Shown here: positions 52,301 through 64,000 of the stretch, piece after piece
How the letters are laid out: every line of letters begins with the position of its first letter
How positions within the stretch are numbered: the first letter of the stretch is position 1
Assembly: GCA_949825025.1 (NCBI GenBank)
Contig: OX463779.1
Location: 38,016,203 to 38,080,202 of the forward strand
From: Siphlonurus alternatus
Lineage: Eukaryota; Arthropoda; Insecta; Ephemeroptera; Siphlonuridae
Direction of reading: 5' to 3'
DNA length: 64,000 bases
Made by a program: the position numbers and the translations under genes
Notes under the pieces: generated by a model
What the model was told of the DNA's origin: nothing
Database searches by the model: none
Seen by the model: only the letters and a program-made list of their open reading frames with translations

Positions 52301-55149
52301 ACAATCAGGCTTATTATAAACGAAAATGAGTTGTATTGTTGTTTAATCTCAATGGTTGAAGTTACACCCGCGACTATTATGTTGTTGGAACAATCACGGT
52401 AGAAATGAGCAGCTAGATGCAGCATGTATATGAGATGATGTCATGCTCTTGCCAATTACCACCTCTCCTCCCTCGTCATGCGTTACAATAAAATCATCTT
52501 TAACTTGCCGAAGGACACCTGGGGTTATTATAGTATGGGGGTGATGTCATGGTAAAACTGGGATACGAAACACGGACGTTTAAACGACTAAAAGGGGCGT
52601 GTTCAACTCTGCATACACAGTAAAAAATATTAAGTAAATAAAAATAAAATGAAATGAAATAAAAATATTATGTTCGTTAACTTTATACCATGCTCAATGC
52701 ACATTTTACCTGATCGACTTTATATCCAAGTGTAGAAGGAAATTAAGAGCAGTAAACCTACACAATTCGGGTTTTACGAATTCATGCATGTAAATCTATT
52801 GTGAGAACTCTTGACAGTGCATGAGACTTCCGTGTCTTATATAATGTGTATGTTATCCCCTAATGTGGGCGTGTTTGCATTGTTCATGATGAATGGTCCA
52901 CGTGTGTTTGCAGTGAAAGAAGAGCTTTTGTCTATAACATTAATTAGCAGAATTAATTCTTGAATAAGACTCGTATGGTCTCTAGATAAAACTTAAATCG
53001 ATGTAAAACTTAAAGTCCTCATACATTTTTAACTGAGATACTAAAGATCTAAATCAAAGAGTCAATCTTTCTTGAGTGCTCTCTTTTGTAAATTTAACTA
53101 CACATTTTTTTTATAATTATAGACGTAGTGTTACATTTTTCTTGAGTGAGGTGCAGGCGGCGTCTGCGAGAGATGAAAGCGCCAGGTCAGAGCTCAAGAG
53201 GCGCCTTTGTTGGGCAAATAATGGGCTGGCGACGTCGCTAATTATCAAGTCGCGATTCTTGTGTTGGAGACTTCATTCACAGCGTAATTTTCAATCCAAG
53301 GGCTTTATTTCAAATCTTGGTTATGATCGTTAAGTTTAATCAAAGAGCAGACCAAGATTTGTTAGACTACATTATTTTAAATCTTGCTTTTTATCGTTAA
53401 TAATAAAACTAAACCTATCTCAGTTATTTTTATTGCAGAGAACGCTTTTAAAAGCTTTTTATTCTACTTTTAAAAATTTAAAAGGAAGGAAGAAAAAAAA
53501 AGTTTTAATAGATAACACTAGCCAATTAAAGTATAATTTTCTCAATTTTAATTTTATTTCTGCAACAACAACAAAAACTGACCATAAAAAAAACCTTTTC
53601 TATTAGCTTTCCAACTTTTGGCTATGTTATTAAATGAAAATTTTACACTTTTATATAATACCGTCCGCGGTGATAATTTATATGAAGCGAAAACTTTCCT
53701 ACATCAATATAATTTCATTTGTGTTTTGTTGTTATATATCGGAGTTATAAGCTTTGAAATTGTACAATTTTCATTGCTACATTTTTTTTTATTAATTTTG
53801 TGGCTTGATGCTGAATGGTATTAATTTTAACAATAAATAAATACAGTACAGCACGTAACCATACAACACACTGATGTTCTATTGTATGCTAGTCTTTGCT
53901 GTAAATGCTACATTATTTATTTTTCTTTCACCGAGTTAAAAAAAAATGGTTCCCTCCCTCATTTTGTACTTTTTACATGCATGCATGCATGTTATACTTT
54001 TATATACATGTCTCGTTAGTTATATCATATATATAATAAAGAATACTATAGTTATATCGTTATGTCTTTTTTTGATAGTGTAATATATAAAAGAAATCAG
54101 TAGTCATGTATATTTTTACTCTTTTTACATCATATACCTGTAATACAACATTTTTTCTTTTACCTTTATTTTTTTACTATACATGAATACATAGCGTTAC
54201 TATATTCCTGTTTTATGACTTAACTTGTATAAAATGTAGATTTTTATATAAAGGTAACAAAAATCTTGAATGATACTTGAGAAGTCTCTTCACTCTACAT
54301 TTTATATACACCAGAACTGTGGTGAACATAGACCCAAAAGAAAAAGTGTCTATTTACCTACGGTACTAGGATATTCTTTTTGTGTCTACTCTAGTTTTAA
54401 GTTTCTAGTTTTGTCTTGAAGCATCATACTGTTGAGATCATAATTCAAAACACTTCATAGTTTAGCATGCAGTTGTGCTTAGCATGACTTTTGTGTGAAG
54501 TGTCTTTGAAACATTATACATAAATGTTGTGAGACTTTACAACACACACGCTGAAGGGAAACTTTATAATGACAACGGAAGCGTGTAGAGAAAAGTACCA
54601 TATATAATATATGTTTTTCTTTTATAATTTTCTATCTTATTATATAATAATGCTCGGATATTTAGAAACTTTCAAGTACAAATTAAAAGTGAAATAATGC
54701 TCTACTAAACTAAAAAGCAGAAGACGTAAATTTTTTGTACCGTATAATTAAATTTGATGTGAAAATCCTTTGATCTCATCATATAGGTTTGTGTAGAAAG
54801 AAAAGTGAAGTCTTAATCCCGCACTTGCATAGATGTGGAAGTAATTAGGAAGGGGATTTTTTAATCATTCGGGGAGGGGAGGGTTTGCCACCACCAGTGG
54901 AGACCAGGTATCATAGGTATTTTTGCCCTTAAAAGACAATATTGAGAGATTTGGGGGATGGGGTTGCCCCGAATCACTCCCGTGCTTTCTCTCACTATAT
55001 TATGTATCCACGTATTTCTTGTGGCATGCACCAAAAGTAAGCCTTATTTTCTTATTTATCATAGAATATGCATGCCTATGTAGAAACCTATGGATTATGG
55101 ACATATATATTAATGTGCATGCATTTTGTAGTCATGTATTCCACCGCTC

Positions 55150-55645
55150 GTATACTGACGGGGAACTTCAAACGACGTTTGGCATCAAGGTATTAGCATT
55201 TATAATAAATGGGGTATTAGTGATAAGAAGAAACGCAGCGACTGAACTTCACTCCAAAAATGGAGTATTGACCTCAAATTTTTTTATTGCAGAAATGGAT
55301 AGAGGGTGCAAAGTTATGCTACCCTGATTTTTTTCAGATTTCTTAGAGCCCGGCAACTATTTTTAAAAAATTATTGAAAGTTCTTTTTGTGACGTCACGA
55401 GACGCCGCTCTTTAAGAAAAAGATAGGACTTGACGCCGCGTGACGTCACAAATAGGACTTTCAATAATTTTTTAAAAATACTTCCCGGGCTCTAAAAAAT
55501 CTGAAAAAAATCAGGGTAGCACAACTTTTCACCCTCTATCCATTTCTGCAATAAAAAAAATTGAGGACAATACTTCATTCAATATCGTTGCCGATACGAT
55601 GTAAACAACAAAAAAGACACTTTTAATTAAATTCCCCGTCGGTAC
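55150..55645. mobile_element. Long-palindrome MITE with TGACGTCAC core
   Basis: Outer arms around CTGACGGGGAA and TTCCCCGTCGG fold together. Inside, GCAGAAATGGATAGAGGGTG is mirrored by its near-complement. The centre has GTGACGTCAC twice with TTTCAATAATTTTTTAAAAA arms also found in 19148-19579. A related end fragment appears at about 5350-5450 in an RNF8 intron. Confidence 0.7.
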
Positions 55646-58600
55646 AATTTCAGAGTTTCATGTTAACAGTAAAAATTTATGTAGAGTTAAAAATAATCCG
55701 GATTCTACAGCATAATAAAATTGTACTGCTGCAGGCTTATTTTATTATACTTCAAAGTAATTATATTTTTAACAACTGCAGTCATGTTGGCATGTTGTAG
55801 TTGAAACAATTAACTTTTAAACATCAAATATTTGTTTAGTAATCCTATTTAAATGATCAAAGGTAACTGCATACAGGGATAGAACTGTTAAATGTTTAAT
55901 ACATTAAAAATGCATACACACGTGTGTGTATCTCATTATTCGTATATTCAGCTTTACTAGAGTACTGTTTGCATGCCTCGGATGTTTTAACAGAGAGGGA
56001 GAGCTAACCTCTACACATAAAGCAAACAAATCAAGAGATATAGTCAGCTTAAGTTGACGTTCTCACCTGCTGGAGCATTCTGCACTGAAATCTAAAAAAA
56101 AAAAAACTGTAATAATTGAGATATTTTATAGAAATGGTATACTGTTTGAATAGAAAACAAAAAAGGTAGATTCCCGCACAGTACCGAAGAAGTGGAATCT
56201 CAGTTTTCTGTTATTGTTAGGGCACTTCACACTTGTTTGTGCTTCGTTACACATGTTAAAATAAATGTAAACAGACTAATATGTTGGTGGGCCGGTACCA
56301 ATACCATCATGAGAGACGACTGTGCCATGTATTTGTTCCAATGAGGGTGCATTTTTATTATATAAATTTTTATATATTTGTGTTGCTCATGCACATACCA
56401 TGCATCGGTGTCAATGCCAACCTACTGCAGTTTTTTTGTTTCTATTAAAATTCGCTATTGTATGAAAATGAACAATTCGATCTCGAATATGATCTGACCG
56501 CGTCAGAACTAGCGGTTGTATTATCATGAAATTATAAATATGAAATTTATGTTATAGGAACTTTTGAAAATTTGATTATTTACATTTTCATATTAATTAG
56601 TGCATGAATGGCTCAAAATCCTTATAATTCCGGAAGTAATCTCACCCTTATTGAACTGTTATATATAAGAGGATGCTGCAGCGATGTTGGTTAATCAGCT
56701 TGACGCTCTAGCTGCTCGTATAAACGACAATTATAGCATGCGGTCTTTGTTTTTTTACGATGAGGTAATTTTAACTAATCAGGGTCTTCTTCATTCGACC
56801 GTGACATTCGAGAAAGTTACATTTTGAGCGGAACTGTATATAAGTGAAATTATATTATATCCTTATAATATATATTTCTTAAATTTTTAATACATAAAAT
56901 TGTTCTATATATTTTATGAGGTAAATAATTATATAGGCCTGTGCGTTTCTTATTTAGAATTTTAAAGCTTTCTAGAGCTTATAATTATTATTTTTATATA
57001 AAAAAAAGATTATTATTATTTCGATTGATAATTTTTTGTTAACAATGTGTGACCGTAATAATTATATAGCGTGATATGGGACGAACCTGCTGATGAGCAA
57101 GCACGTGTTCAGAGCTTCTGTTGCAGACTTGCTGATTATTTTGGTCTACACCTGAGCTCCATCAAAGCGGCCTACATTCGTGTAGACATGCGATGCAACC
57201 ACGCGTCACATTAAAATGCAACGACGCAGAAAACATTAATCTACACGTAATTTGTAATCACTGAATTGTTTTACTGAATTTAAGTATCGGAAGTCGAAAT
57301 TTACGTGTAGTCATGAATGATAACGGAAAAAATGGTATTAAATCTACTGCATGTCTATTAGTAACGACATGATGTATCGCATAAGGGTGCAACAAGTTTA
57401 GGTTACTGCAAGTTTTTTGGTTATAAGATGGACTCTTGCAGCTTAATAAGATCTCATTACCAGTGAACATGCATGATGCACATAGTGCAAGTGCCTGGCA
57501 GATCCACAAAAAGGTGGTGTGAGAGCGATTGTTCCAAATTAAGAAGGGTTCGAACTATATGTGACTACATCCCCCCCTCTCACTTCCCTCCTGTCCTCGA
57601 AGGCTGGATCAGAGCAGGAGACTGCCCTGGCTGGATCCACAATTTTGAATTTTGTTAATATCTATAACCGTAAATGGACATGTGCCATGATGTGCCCATT
57701 CCACCAATTCAAATTACCCTACATTTTGTTTGATATAATGTTTTTAAAATGCAAAGGAAATTAGGAAGCGTTTGTAAAAGTGTGAATTAATCAATTTTCT
57801 ACTATGACGTTAAATTTATGTTGCTGAACAATTTGGCATGCGGTTCTTAATTCTTAAATATTGTTAGTATGTTAATTCTTTATTTAGCAAATGTCTAGGT
57901 GTAACATACCACCCGTGCTCATTAACCATTTAAACACATTCACTGCAGTATAAGTGAATAATGAAAAAAAGTGAAAGCGTCTCATCATGGCAACATTTTG
58001 AAATTTTTGTTTTCATATCGATTTTGACCTGTGTTGTGATATGCTATGATACTGCAATTTAATTTACCGTCATTTATAAAGTAGCCTCTAGTCTTAACTC
58101 ATTGATAATTGATAGTATAGTTTAGACACCATTGATTAATGTCAAAACTCGTGACGAGGGTGATTAATTACTTCGTGATTATAAATTGCACGAACTTATT
58201 TGAACAACCTTTCTCTTGGTTCTTGATTAAAAATGTAAGCGTTCTTTTGAGTATTTTAAGATTTAATTTCTTCTGCTATCAACAATACATTCAAGATTTA
58301 TATTCCATTGTCCAGTTAAGTCAATAGTCGGCACGCGCACACACAAGTTTGGTACAACGTATATATATTTTTTTTGTATATATATATACCCCTCTGTGTG
58401 TGTGCTGAAGAGCGTTGTGTAACGGGTTTATAACGATCCAGCTTCACTGGTACCATATTCTAAGAATAGTGGAGTACAATGGTGCACAGTGTATAAAAGG
58501 TATTACAGGAAGAAGAGAGCGCTTCATAAAGTGGAGTACAGTCAAATTTATTTAAAATTCCCACCGCGGAAGTTAATTTTTTTTTACCTTTTGTTTATAT

Positions 58601-59622
58601 TTCAGTTTTAAAAATTTTACAGCGAGGTTTACAGTTAAAGTACTTTGAAATTTCATCAGTGCTGAGTTACAAATGTAAAAGATGTAAATCTTGCATTTCC
58701 GGTAGGAATATAAAATAAATTTGACTGTAGTTTAGTGCAATTATTGCATCTCCGGATGTATGCGAGAAAGGGCTGAGATGCAATATTATATACGCCCGCC
58801 TTCTAGCGCACCGACCCGTGGAAACTGAGGCATGCATGAGGGATATCAATTTACGTTCTACTTGGTACAGCCCGAGTTATACTGCCCTCTCACAACAGTA
58901 GATTGCATGCATGTTACCCTACATGATAAAGTTAGATATAGATATTATGAAGTAAAGTTTCTAGGTCAGTATTTTATATACAAAATGCCTAAAGGGAATC
59001 ACGGCGGGTGGAGTTTTTTAATATAAAAAAAGGAATGAATGAATAAATTTTTAAAATTAATAAAGTTATATATTATAATTACATCTAGTATGTTATTAAA
59101 AATATAATTTTTAAAATAGAACTAGTTTTAACTTGTTTTTTTATTAAATTTAATTATATAGCAAATTTTTAATACTAAAACGTCACTTAAAATATTAATT
59201 AGCTGTTTTACTTCATAATGTTTAAAACTGATTTATTCAGATTTCAGATTTACTATGCAATGGTTGCAGTTATTGATCGCTGCTACTTATGACCATTGAG
59301 TTAGAAACAAAGAATTATATATTTATAAGACTTAATTGAGATCTGTGTGATTTATATTAATGGTGTCATTAGGCAGATTTCTTTGCATCTAATCTGATGA
59401 TGTTACACCAGTGAATACTAAAATCAAATTACATTTTTAATTAAAATTAGCTATACTTTTATATATGTGGTTGCAATTCTTTTTGCAAGGTATGGTGATT
59501 ACGAGATTAACATATTGCCAGTATAATTATCTTATTATAATGAATACAATCGCGCGTTTACTGGGATGTGATTAGGAGTAGCAAAGTTTAAATTATGAAT
59601 TTTTGATTGTATCATTATTATG

Positions 59623-61041
59623 TATGGGCTCCTAGGAATCCGTCCGAAAAGTAATTTGTCCGAAAGCGGAATCTGTCCGAAAGAGAGGCGGTGCCAACGA
59701 GGAGTGGGGGGTTCTTAAAAACATGTCGGAAATAAGTGGCAACGCTGTAAACGATTCGGACGTATTCCGCTTTCGGACAATTTCCTCTAATTATGAAAAA
59801 TTATAATATTGCTAAAATTAAACAATGTAACAATATTGATCTTAAAAATGCATTTAATTACTAAAAGTGCATTTATTACCAAATTGCAGAGACCAACTAT
59901 ATTAAAAAAATGAGTGAGGAAACAGTCCAAAAGTGGAAACTGTCCGAAAGAGGAAACCGTACGAAAGCACCAGTTTATCAATAAAGAGGAGAATTTGTCC
60001 GAAAATTGTAATTAATATTATAGCAGAGAGGAAACTGTCCGAAAGAGGAAACCGTACGAAAGCACCAGGTTATCAATAAAGAGGAGAATTTGTCCGAAAA
60101 TTTTATTTAATATTATAGAAGAGAGGAAACGGTCCGAAAGAGGAAACCGTACGAAAGCACCAGGTTATTAATAAAGAGGAGAATTTGTCCGAAAATTGTA
60201 ATTAATATTATAGCAGAGAGGAAACTGTCCGAAAGAGGAAACCGTACGAAAGCACCAGTTTATCAATAAAGAGGAGAATTTGTCCGAAAAGTTTATTTAA
60301 TATTATAGCAGAGAGGAAACTGTCCGAAAGAGGAAACCGTACGAAAGCACCAGGTTATCAATAAAGAGGAGAATTTGTCCGAAAATTTTATTTAATATTA
60401 TAGAAGAGAGGAAACGGTCCGAAAGAGGAAACCGTACGAAAGCACCAGGTTATTAATAAAGAGGAGAATTTGTCCGAAAATTTTATTTAATATTATAGCA
60501 GAGAGGAAATTGTCCGAAAGAGGACCGTTTCCTCTCTGCTATATATAATATTAAATACAATTTTCGGACCAATTCTCCTCTTTATTGATAAACTGGTGCT
60601 TTCGTACGGTTTCCTCTTTCGGACCGTTTCCTCTCTTCCATAATATTAAATAAAATTTTCGGACAAATTCTCCTCTTTATTGATAAACTGGTGCTTTCGT
60701 ACGGTTATTCCTCTTTCGGACAGTTTCCACTTTCGGACTGTTTCCTCACTCATTTTTTTATTATAGTCGGTCTCTGCAATTTGGTAATAAATGCACTTTT
60801 AGTAATTTAATACATTTTTAAGATCAATATTGCTACATTGTTTAATTTTAGCAATATTATAATTTTTCATAATTAGAGGAAATTGTCCGAAAGCGGAATA
60901 CGTCCGAATCGTTTACAGCGTTGCCACTTATTTCTGACATGTTTTTAAGAACCCCCCACTCCTCGTTGGCACCGCCTCTCTTTCGGACAGATTCCGCTTT
61001 CGGACAAATTCCTTTTCGGACAGATTCTCTGGGGCCTCATA
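59623..61041. mobile_element. Foldback element with tandem-repeat arms
   Basis: Outer inverted ends run from GGAATCCGTCCGAAAAG on the left to its near-complement at about 61010-61030. Single-copy arm segments with AACGAGGAGTGGGGGGTTCT and GGCAACGCTGTAAACGATTC are mirrored at 60900-60980. Between them the left arm holds six 95-base direct repeats (59941-60510) plus part of a seventh. The right arm holds about two inverted units. The turn point is near 60523. No reading frame is present. The structure resembles Foldback/Galileo-type elements, but relatedness is not shown and no target duplication was identified. Confidence 0.8.
59941..60510 (+). repeat. Six 95-base tandem repeats in two 285-base higher-order units
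   Basis: Units start at 59941, 60036, 60131, 60226, 60321 and 60416, with no indels. Unit 2 equals unit 5 exactly. Units 1 and 4 share CCAGTTTATC, and units 3 and 6 share a GGTCC start and GGTTATTAAT. Each unit holds GTCCGAAAGAGGAAACCGTA and a second TTTGTCCGAAAA. Confidence 0.92.
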
Positions 61042-62533
61042 GGCTTCATATATGGGATTTTATTATTTATCGTAAAATATTTGGGAATGTAATAAAATAT
61101 TAATATAAATTTAATTTGTAATGACAGCTTTATATTGCAATTCAATAGAAGACATGATGAATACTGTCACTGTCAGAATATTTCATGCACATCGTCACAA
61201 AATGATGGTGATGGTCATTATTATAAATATTATTCTGCATAATTATATCAATAAGTAGATCGTAAAATCTTTTGATATGAAAAGTTTTGTTAAAATGTTA
61301 ATTAAAATATTTAAAATGCATGATTAGAGTTTGAATTAAGTTCTGACAGGATAATACCTCAGGCATACTAGACTAATTTTCTCAACGTGTTCCAAGTACA
61401 TGAGCAAGTTTTAGTATAAATTTATAATTATTAATCTAAAATAACTGGATCTTGTTAAACGCTCCAGGCACCAGAGCTGTTCAGCCACACAGTAGTAGCA
61501 TGCAGCCATCAATATCCAATGTCACTCGCAAGCACACAAGTTAATTGCTTGGTCCCGTCAGTAACACACAATTGCTCCGGATATTGCTGGGCGTTCTAAA
61601 TTGCGTGATACTGACCAATACATCAGCCAGAGATACGTAACATGTATACTGTATGTCAGTCCCTCAGAGCTGGAATGAGAGAAATAAATCAAGAAGAGCT
61701 TGAGAAAATAAATGACTATAGCTATATAGATATCCATGCACTGAATCGTGTAGTCTATTATCGATAATATCTTAATTTAACGTGAGAAACTGTGGAAGAA
61801 GAGACCGCATGATCCATGTTAATCTGTGATAAATTGAACAAAACAAAAAGTGGATTTTTTTATATTTTGATTGAATTTTGATTGACCTTCTATCCATGGG
61901 AAAGGGGGAAAATGATTGGGGCATATAATATGTTATACTCTCAATATCGCTATCAGTCGACTTCACAGAAAGAGCATTGCAAGATGCTACGTACCCTGCA
62001 GATGCCCCGTACTCTCTAAGACTCAAACCGAGTACACTCCCCCCTTCCCATTCCCAGGAGCAGTGATGTTAGTCTGTGTTTAATCCTATATACAGTATAA
62101 GACGTATTGTTATATTTCCAGTAATTTCATCGGTAATTTACATTTCCACATACAAATAATACAAGAATAGCTTGGTTTTAGCGGCGTATCTTTTGTTTGC
62201 GCCACGGTATATACGCACGTGACTAGCATGCAGATACGTGCTGTGTCGTCGTATTATACTGTGGCCGGACGTGCGGGGCTGTTGGGAGTTTTAATTCAGT
62301 GAGAGTGCATACATTAGTGGGTGGGGGAGAGGCACACGCTCCACTGCCCTCTCTGCCCTTCCTCCTTGGCACCCGCGGTCTTACGAACTGGAGGTCGGCC
62401 AAACTACACGTGAGCTGACAAAAGGTTTGTTTTCGTAGGGGATAAAATTTTATTGCATGTACTTTTATATCCAAGCTGCTTCCGCTGTCGTAGTTCTAAT
62501 ATAAGCTGCATTCTGATGCTGCCAACTGTGCGA

Positions 62534-62588
<55 letters not shown>

Positions 62589-64000
62589 GGGGTATTTAAA
62601 TTGTCAACCACATCCTTTAAAAAATAGACTAGAAAATTGTTAAAATACTGTATTTTTAAAAAGAGTAGTAGACGAACACGTCTTTGATTTTTTTATGTAT
62701 TAAAAATTTATTCAACCACAATATAAAGTTTTTATAAATTATTCTATAAGTTTATTTTGAGATTCTAGTTCAAAATTATTTTCTATATTATCAAAGTAGG
62801 CGTTTGCATGTTTTTCAATGTAAAGGATAGCCAGACGGCTGGACCTGGTGCCCCAATAAAGCCTTAGGAAGGAAATATGGGGATGAGCATGACATGCATA
62901 CACAACCAATTTCCGATCACGTTCGATACATGGCGAGGGGTGCAAGGCAGTAGCGATCGAGTGACCCGGAAAATGTGCTTGCGTTATCAAGTGCCCACCA
63001 CCGTTCGATATTATTGAGTTGTCGGGTCAGCAGCCAAGCGGTCACTGCCGCATGCTGACCACCGCATCCCCGTGTTGGGAATTGGGGACTAGAGCTTGCC
63101 AAGTGCTTCGTTATATCCAGCTTGTTTAGAAAAAAAACAACAATTTTTCCTTTTTTATAGAATATAACAAAATAACTGCAAGGATTCCTGAATGTCACTC
63201 GACTGTGTTGCTAGGGGCTAGTTATTATTTCTATAATTATTATAATATAATAATATATTAAAAAATTTTATATACTCAAATCACACATATCTTATTTTTG
63301 ATGAATAATCGCAACTTCTTACTATTATTATTTAATTATTTAAAGATATATTTTAAAAGTCCTTGCTTATATATAGCCAGTGTTTCATATTTTGTAGACC
63401 GCTTAATTAATATAGCTTTACAGTCTTTAATTAATTGTAAAGGCAAAAAGTGAACACATTTTCATTATATAAATGTCCATAATCATTGCAGGCCATGCAG
63501 AAAAAAAACAGGAGGGAGGGGGGGGGAACATGACCCCCATGGAACCACTTCTCTGCTGAGTAGTAATGTTATTTGAGATAATATTCCCCCCTTTAATCGA
63601 TATATTTTTAATGGATTTTTTTTTAATAAATTGATTTTAAGCTGTGTGTAAACTAACAAAAAAAAATCGATACAAAATAACATTATCTTGTCTGATATGT
63701 CGGAAGCGCTCTATCATAATTAACGTACTCCCATTTTTCTGCATGAAATAATTTCTTATTTAAAATACATTATTATTATTTTAGGTCAACCAATTTATTT
63801 TTAATATTATAGCTATTTGTAACCTTTTTATGATTGCTTAGTAAATATGACCCAACTTTATTCATGCCGTTGACTTGTGACTGACTTTCGTAATAGTCAT
63901 CGAAAAAAATAACATTTATGATTATGGTTATATGAAGTAAAAGCTTCCATGTGAAAATTAAGTTTTTTTTATTTCTCTTTGACGTTTATATTGCTACTGT
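61042..64000. other. AT-rich tail of the window with two GC-rich islands
   Basis: Islands at about 62220-62420 and 62820-63080 hold minus-strand frames of 83 to 93 codons that match no family I know. A possible donor GTATGC lies at the low-coordinate edge of the first. No gene is called. Confidence 0.35.
62538..62586. repeat. (GT)n microsatellite
   Basis: A pure GT tract of about 48 bases, the only long GT/CA repeat seen. Such tracts can adopt Z-DNA. Confidence 0.9.

Larger units (their letters stand above)
45883..59600. other. Gene-poor AT-rich region with small GC-rich islands
   Basis: No recognisable gene. GC-richer islands of 100-200 bases occur at about 47090-47260, 51060-51290, 51780-51970 and 53140-53280. 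Each has short open frames without family resemblance. They could be first exons, regulatory islands or exons of a fast-evolving gene. Listed repeats aside, the rest shows nothing I can name. Confidence 0.4.

Noticed and set aside
54923..55327. 134-codon plus-strand frame
   Set aside because: Its second half lies in the 55.2-kb MITE and the first half has no family resemblance or splice context.
59941..60510. Regularly spaced repeats suggestive of a CRISPR array
   Set aside because: The repeats are contiguous 95-base units with no variable spacers, lie in an intron-bearing animal genome, and form part of a foldback element.

Overview
The window is metazoan nuclear DNA. Its genes have short exons separated by GT-AG introns, the background is AT-rich, and it is dense in microsatellites, short palindromic DNA transposons and SINEs. 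The genes recognised point to an invertebrate animal, probably marine and possibly a lophotrochozoan or basal deuterostome. The phylum cannot be fixed from the sequence. The AT-rich impression comes from reading, not counting.

Three genes could be assembled exon by exon with every splice phase consistent. (1) An RNF8-type E3 ubiquitin ligase lies on the minus strand at 15650 to 2418: 11 coding exons, 867 codons, with FHA domain, long coiled coil, C3HC4 RING, a Pro/Ala/Gln-rich linker and a C-terminal CCHC zinc knuckle. (2) A STARD10/PCTP-like START-domain lipid-transfer protein lies on the plus strand at 16310 to 21179: 6 coding exons, about 277 codons, head-to-head with RNF8 across about 660 bp. 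(3) A BMP-type receptor-regulated SMAD (SMAD1/5/9 class) lies on the plus strand at 29944 to 33264: 7 coding exons, 468 codons, ending in the SSVS phosphorylation tail. The three act in separate pathways (DNA-damage ubiquitylation, lipid transfer, BMP signalling). Nothing suggests a functional cluster beyond the likely shared RNF8/STARD10 promoter.

The stretch from 33265 to the end is mostly AT-rich and gene-poor. It has small GC-rich islands, including a weak candidate minus-strand exon set at 43.9 to 45.5 kb and a possible first exon near 38.3 kb, neither recognised as a known gene.

The most unusual content is mobile DNA. There are four hAT-type MITEs with 8-bp target duplications, one of them inside a three-level nest at 12.66-14.11 kb. 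Six elements are bounded by TTAA. Several long-palindrome MITE families carry TGACGTCA and, in one family, an RFX-like X-box. There are 5S-rRNA-derived SINEs, a hammerhead-like motif, and a roughly 1.4-kb foldback element at 59.6-61.0 kb whose left arm is six copies of a 95-bp unit arranged as two 285-bp higher-order repeats.
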